Shown in pieces: positions 1 to 12,235 of a stretch of DNA of 64,000 nt. The DNA is from Apricaphanius iberus (lineage: Eukaryota; Chordata; Actinopteri; Cyprinodontiformes; Aphaniidae). Numbering within the stretch: position 1 is the first letter of the stretch; the number at the start of each line of letters is the position of its first letter. The DNA lies in assembly GCA_028564705.1 (NCBI GenBank), contig JAPXFQ010002105.1, forward strand, positions 60,038 to 124,037, in the 5' to 3' direction. The notes below the pieces were generated by a model, which saw nothing but the letters and a program-made list of their open reading frames with translations, was not told where the DNA came from and ran no database searches. The translations under genes were made by a program, and so were the position numbers.

Positions 1-505
1 ACTTTGAAGCATGACTGTGGCCGGCACTCCTGGTTAGAGGTATTCCAAAGAATCAGTTATGTGCCAAACACCGACGGATGCTGCTGATCTCCTCACACAG
101 ACTTACTTCCAATAGTTTACAGGTCAGGAAACTGTTCAGAGAGTCTTTTGAGTTCTGATCGCTTCAACTGGAGAAATGTTTCTTCATTTCAAAACTATGT
201 TTGAAGTAGCGCTTTCCAGTAGCGTTTCCAGTGTGGCAGCAGAGCTCATTTTCATCCTCCAGAACACCATTTAAACCCTCATCACAAGTCATCTCTCCAA
301 ACCAAAAATTCAAAACTCATGACAATAGCCTCTGCAGCAATCCCACAATTTTATTATGCATCAATGGGTGCACATTTCGTTTCCATGCAGGGAGGGAGGA
401 AGTTGTGAGATTGTGTGTGCAGGTATTCGGAATTTAAGAGCAATCGTTTAATTTAATTTTTGTATATAGTTATGTGCTCAGTTTGTTTGGATTGAATATT
501 TTTAA
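1..505. other. No recognised gene or repeat
   Basis: This is AT-rich spacer, presumably ARHGEF39 intron. On the minus strand there is a weak exon-like stretch near 120-170, but neither its peptide nor its splice sites convinced me. Confidence 0.4.
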
Positions 506-509
506 TTAA

Positions 510-1268
510 AGGGACTATATAATGCTATTTTACAGCTTTCAACTTCTGGGATAGACATATATATGATGAAATGTTACTGTTGGTATGAATTTGTGCTAAA
601 ATTGAACTTGTACAGAGTTGAAACCAATATAGCTGATTCCAGCAAGCAAATATTTCCAGTCCAGTATATAAAAAAGCTGTGGTTGTTGTTTGCACCCGTT
701 TACTGAACATTCTGAGATGCTACAGTTCAATTAATCAATCACACAATGCTGCTATAAGATCACATAAGCAGCTTGATAAATGGCTAACACACATTAGCAT
801 TAGCCTACTTACTTCTGTCTTTGTTCTTTGATCCAGCTGCTGTTCTTTAGGAATGTAGAATAAAATCCTATAATCCATGCAGCCAAATGGGCGTTTTCAC
901 AATGAAAATAAAATTCCAACACAAAAGGTGTTTTAAGCTGCCAAAAATTGAAGCAGCTATGAGCTTTGAGGAGGAGGGTGTGTTTGGAACTATAGCAGAG
1001 GTAAGCTGCTCTGCCTGCAGGGGCAGTGCAGACACCTCTAGCACTCCCTTGTTTTCACTTAGTGACATCACAAGTTGAACTGTTTGAACACTCAGTCGTT
1101 TTCCAGGAGAGGGAGAGGCAGCTGCTCAGAGCGCAGGATTAAGGAGGATTACTCAGACATGCGTGAGTTAAGCCAAAAACCACTCTGGTGGGTTTTTTTA
1201 ATGATGAGAATTACATTACCAGATGATACAAAACTCCAAAAAACTTGATTTTGCATGATATAGGCCCT
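510..1268. mobile_element. TTAA-flanked MITE
   Basis: The ends are inverted: AGGGACTATATAATGC at 510 and, reverse-complemented, AGGGCCTATATCATGC at 1268. TTAA flanks both sides (506-509 and 1269-1272). TTAA duplication with short inverted repeats is typical of piggyBac-type and some Kolobok-type elements. There is no long ORF, so it is non-autonomous. It is 759 bp long. Confidence 0.65.
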
Positions 1269-1689
1269 TTAAAATGAATAAAAACATAAATACTACTTAG
1301 TAGGTATTAAATCAGACGATTGCCGGAGATAAGCACCATTGCCTGCAAAGGGCATATGATTTAAAGGTTAAAGTATTTTACTGGTAAAAGTAGATTATGA
1401 CTGGATTTTTTTGACTCTGTAGGTCAAAATGACAGACAAAAAAAACATGTCCACTTTTGAGAACATAGATAAACTATTAAAGCTAATTCAAAATGGGGTA
1501 AGAAAACTGACAAGAAAATAATAGTCTTAGTTATCAAAGGGCAAGATGATTGTTTAGACTAATCAAACACATGTCACATTTTATCCACCTACTACAGACA
1601 TATTAACGCACTTCACAAAAAAAACTTAATTGCCAAAAGGCACATATTTCTTATAGAATGGAAAATAAGGAAAACATTAACCCCAGACA

Positions 1690-2320
1690 TCTCACTCTCC
1701 AACAACATCCTTCATCTCATTCTGAGGGATTCTAAGTTATCTCCAGACCAAACTAGTTACTTAGTCCCTCCAGCAAGTTCTGGCTGATCCCTAGGGTCCC
1801 CAACTAGCATATGGGAAACCTTCAAAGGGAAGGGCTCAGGGGGACTCCTCGAAGCAGTGGCTCAACTTTGGATTCAACCTTAGGAGGATCTCCGTCGTAT
1901 ATGACGGGAGGGGGAACCTCAAACACCTTCAGGAGGAAGCTCAATTAGGCTGTTAGTATCATATCTCATACTTTATTTAGGTCATTGTCCATGTCTCATG
2001 ACCACAGGTGACGGCTGGAACATAGATGGATCAGTAAATCAAAAGCTTTGGAATCGGTTCGGCTCTTTCTTCACCATATCAGACTTGAGCAGCGTTATTT
2101 TATATTAAGTCCTAATCTTTCATGACCCGTTCTGTCCTACCATTATTCAAAATGAAGACAACCAATATACTTAAACTCATCCACTTGACGTAGAGACATA
2201 CCCCTAACCCAGAGGGAGCAGACCACGTTTTTCTGGTCTAAAGCCATGGCCTCAGTCAGGAACTTACTCTCATCGCTTTTTACAGAAAACAAAGACTTTT
2301 AAATTCACCTTAAGTCACCA
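1690..2320 (-). mobile_element. Decayed LINE reverse-transcriptase C-terminal fragment
   Basis: The minus strand, with frameshifts, gives fragments such as a degenerate LIYRSIYVP-like stretch followed by GHE.W and upstream acidic/basic RT tail text. I recognise this as the C-terminal part of the RT of a common fish non-LTR element. Stops and small indels are frequent. A second decayed copy lies at about 16500-16760. The clade is not assigned. Confidence 0.5.
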
Positions 2321-3107
2321 ATTTATCTGAAAAAGTTTACATAAAAAAAAACTAAAATATGTAATGAGCCGAATCATAAATGAGTAATATAGAAAATAAG
2401 AGGCAACATGTGGGGTTGGCATAATAATTTACCAAACTGTTGTGCATAAAAACATTGTCAGCATGACAGATTCACTGTAGACTGTACTGGTATTAACATG
2501 TTTACAGCCTGTTACAAAAAAAATTTTTTTAGGTTTAATGGGTCAGGTTTACAGTGAGGGTAATCTTAGCAGGTATATTTTTATTACTCATTTTTTTAAA
2601 TGTAACTTAGATTTGAATTTAGAATAGAATTTTAATAAGGGCCATGTCTTTTTGATTAACTCATCTCAGATGAGCTGTCAGTGCTAGCAGCTAGCGACTT
2701 CCCCTGCTCTGCTTGCTCCAGGGTAGGCTGTAGCAAAGGCCTGAAAGTTAACTATCTCAACTATTTTTTTTCACTCAACTTGAACATCACTTGCGTCCGC
2801 AATTTTTATTCGTGTTCGGATGTTTATCGTGCACTTATTAAACAAAAGTGGCTTATTGTAATAATATTTGCACCAACAGACTGTCCAAGAAGTCTCTGTT
2901 CCATTTTGTAAAATATTTATTTCTGCTGTGTATTTAAAATATTACTGTTTGGTCAAAAATGGGTTGAAACACATTTCTTCTTTACATATTGTTTATTAAA
3001 ACTTGTTTTAATTCAAATTCACATAATTTAGTGAAAATTATGGACAATAAGGCTTCACGCTTTTGCTTGACAAAATTATTGAATATTCCTGGAGGGCAGA
3101 GGGGTAG

Positions 3108-4057
3108 TATGGAAAGCCGTTTGGGAATTCATTAGATATCTTTGAGATCCAACTTTAAGTTTAAGTACTAATACACACTTTGTCCTCACTAGTAAGACAA
3201 TTTGCCACACGAGTTTAACGACTTACGTCTTACTTGTAACGTTTTTTCCACTAATGGTATGCAATCAAACCGTACTAGTAAACTGCTGTTCTGCTCTACT
3301 GACACAACTAGATTTAACTAGTAGGCATGTGTCATGCACTACTAGTAGCTTTGGCCATAACCATGATAATTCTATAATTAAAAATAACTACATACCTCAG
3401 AGAGGAAGATGTTTACTGATTTTTATAGGAATCTCTCATAATGAGGAAGTGTAAGCTGCTACAGCAAATAACAGCTAGTGCTGATTTGGAAAGAGATAAA
3501 TGAAATTGTAACTGGTAGTCTTACCTTTTAACATAACCTAAAATGGTTGTTCGGTGTTTGTATAATGAATTTAACATTCAGATTCAAGTGTATGCCTATG
3601 TTTCATATTTATTCACTATTAGGACTATTGAGCATCACCGCTGTTATCTAGGAATTTTAGTAAGAAAAAACTCCCACTAGCACTACTAGAGGACATTTTG
3701 TCTTTTCCCACTAGCACTAGTGAGGTGAAAATGTCTTACTAGTGCTAGTAGTGGTCATTTTTGCATTACTGGTGGGCTCCAGGATGCTAGTAGTGTGTGA
3801 CAAGTTGCCTACTAGTTAGGTCTAGTAGTGTCACTACTGCATTTTATTAGTAAGGTCAGATAGCTCACTAACAGACCAAAAGTGGCACTAGTAGTGAAAA
3901 AAAAACCGTTACAAGTGACAGTCATTATATTAGTGCACCCTAGTTGTTATACTAGTGTGGCAAATTGTCAGAGAAGTGAGGACAAAGTGTGTACTAGTAC
4001 ATGGACTTTAAGTAGGATATAAAAGATATCCAATAAATGCTCCAAAGGCTTTCCATA
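3108..4057. mobile_element. ACTAGT-rich long-TIR element, copy 1 (complete)
   Basis: The ends are inverted repeats of roughly 130-150 bp, starting TATGGAAAGCC at 3108 and ending GGCTTTCCATA at 4057. They share blocks such as ACACACTTTGTCCTCACT and GACAATTTGCCACAC. Between them the palindrome ACTAGT occurs about ten times, with many near-copies (CTAGTAG, CACTAG), where about 0.2 would be expected by chance. There is no ORF above about 66 codons, so it is non-autonomous. The flanks would fit a TA duplication but this is not certain. The superfamily is unknown. A second, longer relative starts at 52747. Confidence 0.7.
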
Positions 4058-4393
4058 ACTTCAAGGGCAGTTTTCTGGCTATACGGCTCCGCTAATCTCG
4101 ATTAGCTTCAGCTAGCTAAGTTAGCTTGTAGCAACGTCGGCTAAGAGCGTCAACTATACATATATTTGTACCAATGAGAAGATTCATAAGCGCCATTAGC
4201 CAGAGGCTATACAGTACATACACGTTTTGAAAACTATTACTTCATGGGAGCTCCTAGCAAGACTGTATTGATAGATTGTATTAAGATTGTAGAGTGCATT
4301 AAGATTTAGGAGACATTTGGCACAAAAGGTGATTCTGATATGCACCCGAAAACTGAAACAAACAAACAAAAAGATAAATAGCGGTGTGTTGAC

Positions 4394-4729
4394 GAGGGGT
4401 GCACTTTTTCAGTCCCGATACGATGCCTAGATTTTGTGTATCTGTCAATACCCGATACCGATCTGATACTATTGTTGAATTAAAAAAAAATTATAACTTC
4501 CACCTTATACCTGTCTTGATGAGACTAAAGGCATCAGACTTTACTAATTAAACATATCTTAGACAAAATAACAGATACAAATATAAAATTACCACAAAAA
4601 TAAATTTAAGTTAAAAATTCATCCTTTTTTGTGAATTTATTGCAGATTTTCCACATTTTATTGATCGGTTCATGGTATCGGTTAAGTTTAACCAATACAT
4701 GTACATTAGACGGTCTCGTTGCATCCCTA
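4394..4729. mobile_element. hAT-like MITE beside ARHGEF39 exon
   Basis: The left end AGGGGTGCAC and right end GTTGCATCCCTA form short inverted termini of the hAT type. The interior has the CCGATACGAT / CCCGATACCGAT text common to fish hAT MITEs. The flanking 8-mers match only partly (5 of 8). Confidence 0.45.
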
Positions 4730-4796
4730 GTGTTTACACAAGTTATTGAAACAGGGTAATGAATGTGATGATAATGAGGAACTGCAGTGTTTCTAC

Positions 4797-4917
4797 CCCA
4801 AGCACTTTTTTGGCATTGTAGATATTGTCCACATAGGTGTTGTAGTGGTGCAAATGTGAGCAGAACTGTTCCAGGCCTTTTCCAATGTAGCCATTCTCCA
4901 AATGGACCAGCAATGAT
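4797..4917 (-). CDS. arhgef39: ARHGEF39 coding exon (DH domain, third visible coding exon)
   Basis: This 121-nt exon lies between an acceptor (run of T then GCAG at 4918-4921, minus strand) and a donor GGG|GTAGAA. The first base completes a split codon left by exon 25079-25173. Forty codons follow, ending in phase 0. The peptide contains LLVHLENGYIGKGLEQFCSH and YNTYVDNIYNAKKVL. This aligns with the part of human ARHGEF39 that follows the first DH helix (LLPYLEGG..GLEGFCRHLELYN). ARHGEF39 is a Rho-family guanine-nucleotide exchange factor of the Dbl class, with a DH and then a PH domain. The donor is weaker than consensus. A hAT-like MITE ends only about 70 bp downstream. Remaining DH/PH exons were not found between 1 and 4796 and probably lie beyond the left edge. 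Confidence 0.85.
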
Positions 4918-5150
4918 CTGCAAAAAAAGCACAAAAAAGTACAACAAATAAAAATGTTTATTCTTACAGTCTACTTGGCTCTTGGTAACTTACTATAAAC
5001 CTGTAAGTAATTTTATAAATACCATTCTGAAATTCAACTAATATTTTCTGTATTTTTTCCTGTTTAGGTGATGTGGGGGGAGGTCAAATGTTAAATATTT
5101 TTTGACATTGGTAAAATTTTCTCTCTATGAGCCTTAGGACTGATGACTAA

Positions 5151-6645
5151 AGGCGTGTTCACATGTTTGGCCGTGCCAGAAAACGACCAGAGAAAATGTT
5201 GAAAAAATGCAGAAAATTTTAGTGCGGATCTCTGCCCGTATTGGAGTCCAGTGTTTTACATGAGCGACTACATCGAAACAGTAGGTGGCAGTATACATAT
5301 TATTTTGTAGTTATCCAACAAACAGGGGGAGTGAAAAGTACAGACGTCATAAAACCAGCAACAGCCTAAAATAACACATTGGTCTACAAGTCAACTGCTA
5401 CCTGAAGCCATCTACAGGGTGAGTGTTATAGTAAACCCACTGTTTGGTACCTGGTGTGTTGCTATGGGATGCTTGAATCGCGTCGTTTTGGTCCCTTTAT
5501 GGTCGCGTGGCGATTTGGTAACTTCGGTCGGCGGTTTCGTCACTTCCGTGCAGAGCGTGTCTATTGTCTTAGGTTATATTCAGACCAGAAAAGTCCTTTA
5601 GTCTGGTTGTTTGGTCCGGACTAAAGGCAGACAAATTTTTTTTGCTTTGGTGCGGTTTGTATTCAGACTTCATTTTTGCAAGTGGACTATATTTTGTTAA
5701 CACATCCACGTGTGTGTCGATCGGTGCTGCTATTGGACAGTTACGACGTGGGTGTAACTAGCAAAGACCAGGAAAAGGAGGTAAACAGCTGTGAAATCAT
5801 ATGGCTATCAGAGCTTCAGGAATGGATGCAAGGGCGAAGAGATGTTTCGGTGTACCAGACGCGGAGGAGAGTCGGAGCAAGGCGTTGTCAAGGCTGGGAG
5901 GTGAGCGAGCACCGGGCCGACAAAACTGACAAAACTGTCCTGTCGGTATCATGATCGCCCGTCAATTGCGTGTCAGAGCAGCTCATTCAATGCAAGTTTC
6001 GCAATGCTCTGTTTGAAAATTTAGAACAGCGAATGGGCGCAGAAAACAGAAGCATTCTGGGCGCTCTGACCCCCGATATGTCAGCAGCAGCATGATTAAA
6101 CAGAAGATCAGGAATTAACAACATTCACTACATACATACAGGATATCGATTTGTGGCACTGTGAGTCAAACGCGTGGGTCAAATAATATGAATAATTTGA
6201 CAAAAAGGTGCATGTATTGTGGAGTTGGTTCGGATCGTGACTGTTTGTATTCAGACCTGAAGCAAAGCAAACCTCTGTCCGTTTGGAACTGGAGGGAGAC
6301 CACCTAAAAAAGTTGGTCTCGGTCCGTTTATCTGATCAGCAGCAGGATTCGTTTCTGTGTATTCACACCTGCATAAAAGGTCTGAACCAGCGTTCCAAAC
6401 ATACTCTGGTACGTTTAAAGTGGACTAGACAGTGCAAGTCTGAATACACCCTTAGATATGGCTAGAGTACAGCTTGTATTCACATGAGCCGTACCCACTC
6501 GTACCTCGACTCTGATACAACCTCCAAGGCAGGTCTCTCGGACCGTATCCTGGCACAGTCCAGGCTGTGTACACATGGTACAAAATAAGTGGATTTTGAG
6601 CAAATACGGTTTATGAATATGGACTTGAGTACCATGTGAAAACGC
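5151..6645. mobile_element. TIR element, possibly Harbinger type, non-autonomous
   Basis: The left end AGGCGTGTTCACATG and the reverse-complemented right end GGGCGTTTTCACATG match at 13 of 15 positions. Both are flanked by TAA (5148-5150 and 6646-6648), compatible with a 3-bp Harbinger-type duplication. Inside, a second pair of divergent inverted ends (TATTCAGACC near 5578 and AGTCTGAATACACC near 6437) suggests a nested, older MITE. ORFs within are short and unrelated to known transposases. Confidence 0.45.
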
Positions 6646-6654
6646 CCTAAAACG

Positions 6655-6940
6655 TCAGTTTTGTCTCGGTTGAAATGGAGAAAGGTTTCTGCCATCGAAG
6701 ATTTGATGTCTAAAATGCAGTTAAAAAGTGCATCCATTGGCTGTGTGTCGTTAAGAGACATTGAGACAACTGTGTATTAGGGTAAATGTGATAGGTAATC
6801 AATGTCTTCTGATGACACGGCCAAGAAGGAACATATATAGGTTAAAAAGCACTGGGCATTAAATTGAACCCTGGTGCACCCCACATGTGATCTTGTGAAC
6901 CTATGAGAACTTTTATTAGACCATGACATCTTCTGGTTTT
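6655..6940 (-). mobile_element. L2/CR1-like LINE RT fragment
   Basis: The minus strand holds MDALFNCILDIKSSMAETFL, which matches the segment MDTLFRCILDIKSCMAENVL of the LINE at 43945-45180. It is a short relic next to the right end of the preceding TIR element. Confidence 0.55.
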
Positions 6941-8340
6941 TCCCTCATTTTGTAAAGAGATTGTAATTATTTTGTATGTAAACTTTTGATTTTGAAGACA
7001 CTAATAAATAGATGTCTGACCTTCTGTGAGAGATGATTTTGTTCATTCTACCTGACATAAACAAGCTGTTTGGTCAGATTTTAGTTCAGACAATGAGAAA
7101 TTAGGAATGTGTTTCATTATATTCAGCACATTTAAACTTCTGGTTTCCACTGTATGTTCTAGTGTAGATTCAGTGTTTGATTAAAAAATAAAAAAGAAAG
7201 GTACAAACTCCAGTATTTCCCACATGTTAATTATTTTGAATACAAATTCCGACATCTATAGTATTATACATCACCCAAGAAAAATGGTGTAAAATGCAGT
7301 ATTTGAGCTCATTTACGCTGCTTGATTTCGATGCCTATCACTTTTATTTTAAAGATATTACAGTGAGGTCAAACTTCAACCAGATCACTCATAATAACAA
7401 CCAGGGTAAAAAAATGCAATCAACCCATTGCATTACATTGTGCTGCAATATTTTGCTTTTGTGGCTTCTGATAGAAGTTTAAAGGTCAAAATGTCAACCA
7501 CAGAATGTTTCAGGAAATGGAGTTTTTAACTCCCGAACTAAACCACATTACATTTGAAGTTAAAAGTCTGAAACTAATTTAGAACACTTAAGGCAAAAAT
7601 CATATCTTTCAGATTTTCCTGCCTGGGTAAACATGGTTCATTAGAAGGGAAGCTGTAGAGCTTCTCTTCTAACTGGCAGTTTAGCAGGCAAGGTTCAGTG
7701 GTGAGGTTTTTACTGTGACTCAGACAATAGGTCTACTTTCAAGGTACCCAGAGCCACTTCATACTGAAAGAAAAAAAAATACCTGCTGATCTCTTCAACA
7801 AAACAACTGCATCATGAAGACAGAAACTCATTCACTTAATCTGTCATACACTCTCTTCTTACAGAGACTCAGATGATTTTGACACTTGTGAGGGGCTCGT
7901 TATCTAAACTTAGAAGACATACTACACTCACACACACACACACACTCGTTCCCTCCCCGCAGTGACATTACCAGATACTTCGAACTGCATGTTCAATGCG
8001 TACACCCAGTTAGGAGCATTTTTTCACTGAACTTGATTTAATTAGAATTTAATGATGTGCATGCTTAGATAGAGTCTACATAAGCATGATATTCAGAAGT
8101 AGCTAGGAGAGTTCAAACAAGAGCAAATGGCTGGAAAGATTATGTTTCTAGTTTTTCATAATATCTTGCTCATTGGTTATAATAATAAAATAAAATCATG
8201 TATTACATTTAGGTTTTGGATTTAAAATACATTTTTTGGGCTATCAGGAAAGGAAGGATATACTGTATGACAGCATTGTGTGCACCACATCCATTAATTG
8301 CTACATCCCTGTATCAGTCTTGCTTAAAAAAAAAAATTTA
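6941..8340. other. No gene recognised; (CA)n microsatellite at about 7922-7946
   Basis: AT-rich intron sequence. The only distinct feature is a short CA dinucleotide run near 7930. Confidence 0.4.
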
Positions 8341-8349
8341 GTCCCGGAC

Positions 8350-9310
8350 AGCAAAGCGCTGCAAAGGCCTATTGGATCTATAATGTTTGTTTTTCTCCCC
8401 CGAAATGAAGATCCTTTTTGAACATGTACCAAAACTTTCTGAAAGACCGTGGTCTAATTTCTCCACAGTGCCACCTGGCTCTAATTTCCACATGCATCAT
8501 CTGATCTACACCAAATTCAACAACATGGATATTAATCCCACTCCTAACAGATGTATGGAAATATTTGGTGGGCGTGGCCCAGTTCCTCCAAAGCACCCCT
8601 CGAGGCATCAGAACAATCATCCATAAGTGATGCTTTCAACTGAGAATGTTAATTTCAGTAAATATATGTAGTTGCTAAAGACAAAGAACAAAAAGTATAT
8701 TAAAGCCAGGGTCCAAATCCCACAGGAAATCAGCCGTTTTGGACCACAGCTGCCATTTAAAAACATTGTATGGAACAAACCCCTCCTAGAGCTTTTCCCT
8801 TACATACTTCAAGATTAGTGAGGATAGTTTTAAGCCATTGGAGATCTAAAGATTTTTGCAGTGTCAAAGCGTGTGGACGTGGCTAAACCTCATAAACACA
8901 GAAAGTGTATTAACTGCACCACAGAAGTTCACAGGTGTTCCAGACTTTGTGCGTCCTCATATACCAGCACTCAACAGAGACTAATTGCAGGGTTCAATCC
9001 CCTAACCCCCGCCTCCTTAAAACAGGAACTGCAATGTTTTACTAAGAAAGGTCCATATGTATTTCCTTTCACCTAATCCACATCTAGCTATAGTGAGTGA
9101 CTGAAAGCAGGTTGGTGTAATTTGGTTTCCAAGTTACAGAAATTAAAAGTTTTCGAAAGAGGGTGTGGCTGCGACAGCAGTGCCTGACATCACACAATGG
9201 AAATATGTTTGGCTCTAATTTCCATCAGGTTCTCCAATTTCAACATGGATATTAGTCCAACCACTAGATGTCTTCAAAATTTTTGTAGGCATTGGAATTG
9301 AAATTCAGTG
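8350..9310. repeat. Two diverged copies of one dispersed repeat
   Basis: About 8460-8600 and 9200-9310 share the phrases GGCTCTAATTTCCA, CAACATGGATATTA and a following T/C-rich stretch ending near the word AGATGT. They look like two old copies of the same dispersed fish repeat separated by about 600 bp. No ends could be defined. Confidence 0.4.
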
Positions 9311-9504
9311 CATAAGTTTAGTTTCTAAAGACCTCAAAGACGGCAATTATGGTCAAAAGCTGCCATTTTTTGCTTTTTTTAACAATTTGTCTGCAGGTTT
9401 GATTAACAGGCTCAGTCAAGCTTTGGGTGAGTCCCATAGTCTTCCAATCAATTAAAGTTAGTTTATATATTGCCAATTCATATTCACAGATTTCTTTTTC
9501 TAAC

Positions 9505-9790
9505 AGCACTTTACAAGAAAAGTCATTTCAATACAATTGTACAAACACTCCGCCCAGTTAAAGAGAAGTGTTCTATTTAAGGAATCCCAGCAGATAACAT
9601 CAAGTAACGTGAAGTGAGGTTGGGCCCCGTACATGTGGACTCCAACCAAAGCAATTCTTTCAGCCATCCCTTATCCTGAGTGAACATGTAGCACCAGTGG
9701 AGAGAAAAAAACAACTCCCTTTTAACAGGAAGAAACCTCCAGCTTGAAACAGACCAGAGTGGCGCTAAGCTGCAAGGGCTGTTTGAGGCT
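9505..9790 (-). mobile_element. L2-like LINE tail fragment
   Basis: It carries the phrases CACTTTACAAGAAAAG, CAATACAATTGTACAAACA and CTTTTAACAGGAAGAAACCT that also occur in the L2-like tails at 14380-14620 and 62340-62600. It is a relic without coding capacity. Confidence 0.5.
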
Positions 9791-11020
9791 GCTTGCAGCC
9801 TTAATTTTGCTTCATCTTTGCTTAATAAAGATTTTGTGCCATATGTTATGGGTTTGTGTACACATCCACTTTTCTATCCAAAGATCTATCATCTAAGCAA
9901 AAGCTTTCAGAAAGAGGTATAGATAAAACTGGGTTTTCTGTGTGAACAGAGCAAAAAAGCACCAATCAAGTTCATATTTAAAGCCTTTTTGTGTCAAAAT
10001 ATTTTTAAAAAGGGGAGTTTCGTGTAACAATTCAGTTTAGATGCATGTGTTAAATTCAGTTGTTTTGATGGTAGTTATTTGCATGTTCAAACTTTTTGTT
10101 TTGCATAGCAGCGAAAAAAAACAAAAAACGTCCATACATAAAAATTTGTAGATTTACTGCACATGAACAAGGATTCAAATGTTTTTAATAGGGGTGGGAA
10201 TTTAATGCGTTAATTGCGATAAATTACAAAAGAATTTGCACGCAAAAAAAATGTAATGCATTCAATCGCAGCTTTGCATGACAATCAATGCAATACATTT
10301 GTTTGAGCACGATTTCCTGGAACGCGGATTAAAACGATGCAAACGTGAGAGCTAGGCAGGTGGGTAGACCATCCCCTTTTGAAGCACTCTCTGGGGGATT
10401 TTCATTCTTTAAGGGACCATACTTAAACTGACTGGTGCGATGTATGCAGAACAACAGTCCTCCACGATCCATCCTCCACAAGCAGCTGGTTCTGATTTGT
10501 TTAGACAGAATGGACAGCAGGAGTTGCACCCTGCCATGTTGCTGCTATTTACAGTCAAAGCACAAGCTTTACTTACAAACCGCATAAAAAAAAAACTGTC
10601 TGGCTGCAAGAAACAAGTGATAGAAGGCCAAGTTTCTCACAGCTGGCATGTGTGTTTCTGTGTGTGACGAAAAGTTGAAAAGATCATGCAGGTCACATGG
10701 ACACAAAAGCCTTGATAATGCTGGGCAAAGTGGGGGTAATTTATAAATTCACTGAGGAATTTGAAAAGGAAAGACCGACTTTACCCAAGTTTTAACTATT
10801 CTTGCTAACCACAGAGATTGCACGCTTTAAAATGATAAAATAAAAAGTCTAGGCAGGGCAAAGTGTCCACGGAGAAAGCCAAGAGTTGTTTAAAAATCCA
10901 AAAATGGTAAACCTAAATTAAGAATCTTTTCGTTATTAATTTTTTTGAAGACAAATTTCTGAAAATATACCTAAAATGACACTTCGGTTCTTGGCCTGTT
11001 GTGTGTTGTATGATGATATA

Positions 11021-12235
11021 CACTCACCTAAAGGACTATTATGAACACCTGTTCAATTTCTCCTTAATGCAATTATCTAATGAACCAATCACATGGCAGT
11101 TGCTTCAATGCATTTGGGGTGTGTTCCTGGTCAAGACAATCTCCTGAACTCCAAACTGAATGTCAGAATGGGAAAGAAAGGTGACTTAAGCAATTTTGAG
11201 TGTGGCATGGTTATTGGTGCCAGATGGGCCGGTCTGAGTATTTCACAATCTGCTAAGATACTGGGAATTTCACGCACAACCATTTCTAGGGTTTACAAAG
11301 AATGGTGTGAAAAGGGAAAAACATCCAGTATGTGACAGTCCTGTAGGCGAAAATGCCTTGTTGATGCTAGAGGTCAGAGGAGAAGGGACCGACTGATTCA
11401 AGCTGATAGAAGAGCAACTTTGACTGAAATAACCACTAGTTACAACCGAGGAATGAAGCAAAACATTTGTGAAGCCACAACACGCACAACCTTGAGGCGG
11501 ATGGTCTACAACAGCAGAAGACCCCACCAGGTACCCCTCATCTCCACTACAAATTGGAAAAAGAGGCTACAATTTGCATGAGCACACCAAAATTGGACAG
11601 TTGAAGACCGGAAAAATGTTGCCGGTTCTGATGAGTCTCGATTTCTGTTGAGACATTCAAATGGTCAGAAAAGTCAGAATTTTGTGTAAACAGAATGAGA
11701 ACATGGATCCATCATGCATTGTTACCACTGTGAAGGCTGGTTGTGGTGGTGTAATGGTTTGGGGGATGTTTTCTGGGCACACTTTAGGCCCTTTAGTGCC
11801 AATTGGGCATCCTTTAAATGCCATGGGCTACCTGAACATTGTTTCTGACCATGTCCATTCCTTCATGACCACCATTGTACCCATCCTCTGATGGCTACTT
11901 CTAGCAGGATAATGCCCTATGTCATAAAGCTCGAATCATTTCAAATTGGTTTATTGAACATGAAAATGAGTTCACTGTACTACAATGGCCCCCAGAGTCA
12001 CCAGATCTCAACCCGATAGAGCATCTTTGGGATGTGGTGGAACGGGAGCTTTGTGCCCTGGATGTGCATTACACAAATCTCCATCAGTTGCAAGATGCTA
12101 TCCTATCAAGGTGCTGAAAGAATGCTTTCAGCACCTTGTTGAATCAATGCCACATAGAATTAAGGCAGTTCTGAAGGCGAAAGGGGGACAAACACCGTAT
12201 TAGTATGGTGTTCCTAATAATCCTTCACGTGAGTG
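11021..12235 (+). mobile_element. Incomer-like (DD36E) Tc1/mariner element, decayed
   Basis: Inverted ends begin CACTCACCTAAAGGA-like at 11021 and end TCCTTCACGTGAGTG at 12235. TA dinucleotides flank both sides (11019-11020, 12236-12237). The transposase ran from the ATG at 11168 to about 12202. It is nested in the hAT-like element above, so it arrived later. Confidence 0.8.
11168..12202 (+). pseudogene. DD36E Tc1/mariner transposase, broken
   Basis: It begins MGKKGDLSNFECGMVIGARW with a helix-turn-helix and reads to a premature TGA at 11333. Further pieces, in shifted frames, include a VWGMFSGH block, QDNALCHKA and SPDLNPIEHLW. The second catalytic Asp codon is at 11908-11910 and the Glu codon at 12019-12021, with 36 residues between. 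This is the signature of the Incomer (DD36E) branch of Tc1/mariner. There are several faults: the early TGA, a TAG just before the second Asp, small indels, and a local replacement by a perfect hairpin at 12108-12137. It cannot be active. Confidence 0.8.

Noticed and set aside
120..200. Further ARHGEF39 exon near the left edge
   Set aside because: A short open stretch with a GT is present, but the peptide does not continue the DH domain.
816..855. 32-nt exon with GTAAGT donor as the next ARHGEF39 exon
   Set aside because: No frame gives the expected residues after the exon at 4797-4917, and it lies inside a TTAA MITE.
3160..4010. ACTAGT array as a CRISPR array or tandem satellite
   Set aside because: Motif spacing is irregular, there are no fixed-length repeats and spacers, and the genome is eukaryotic.
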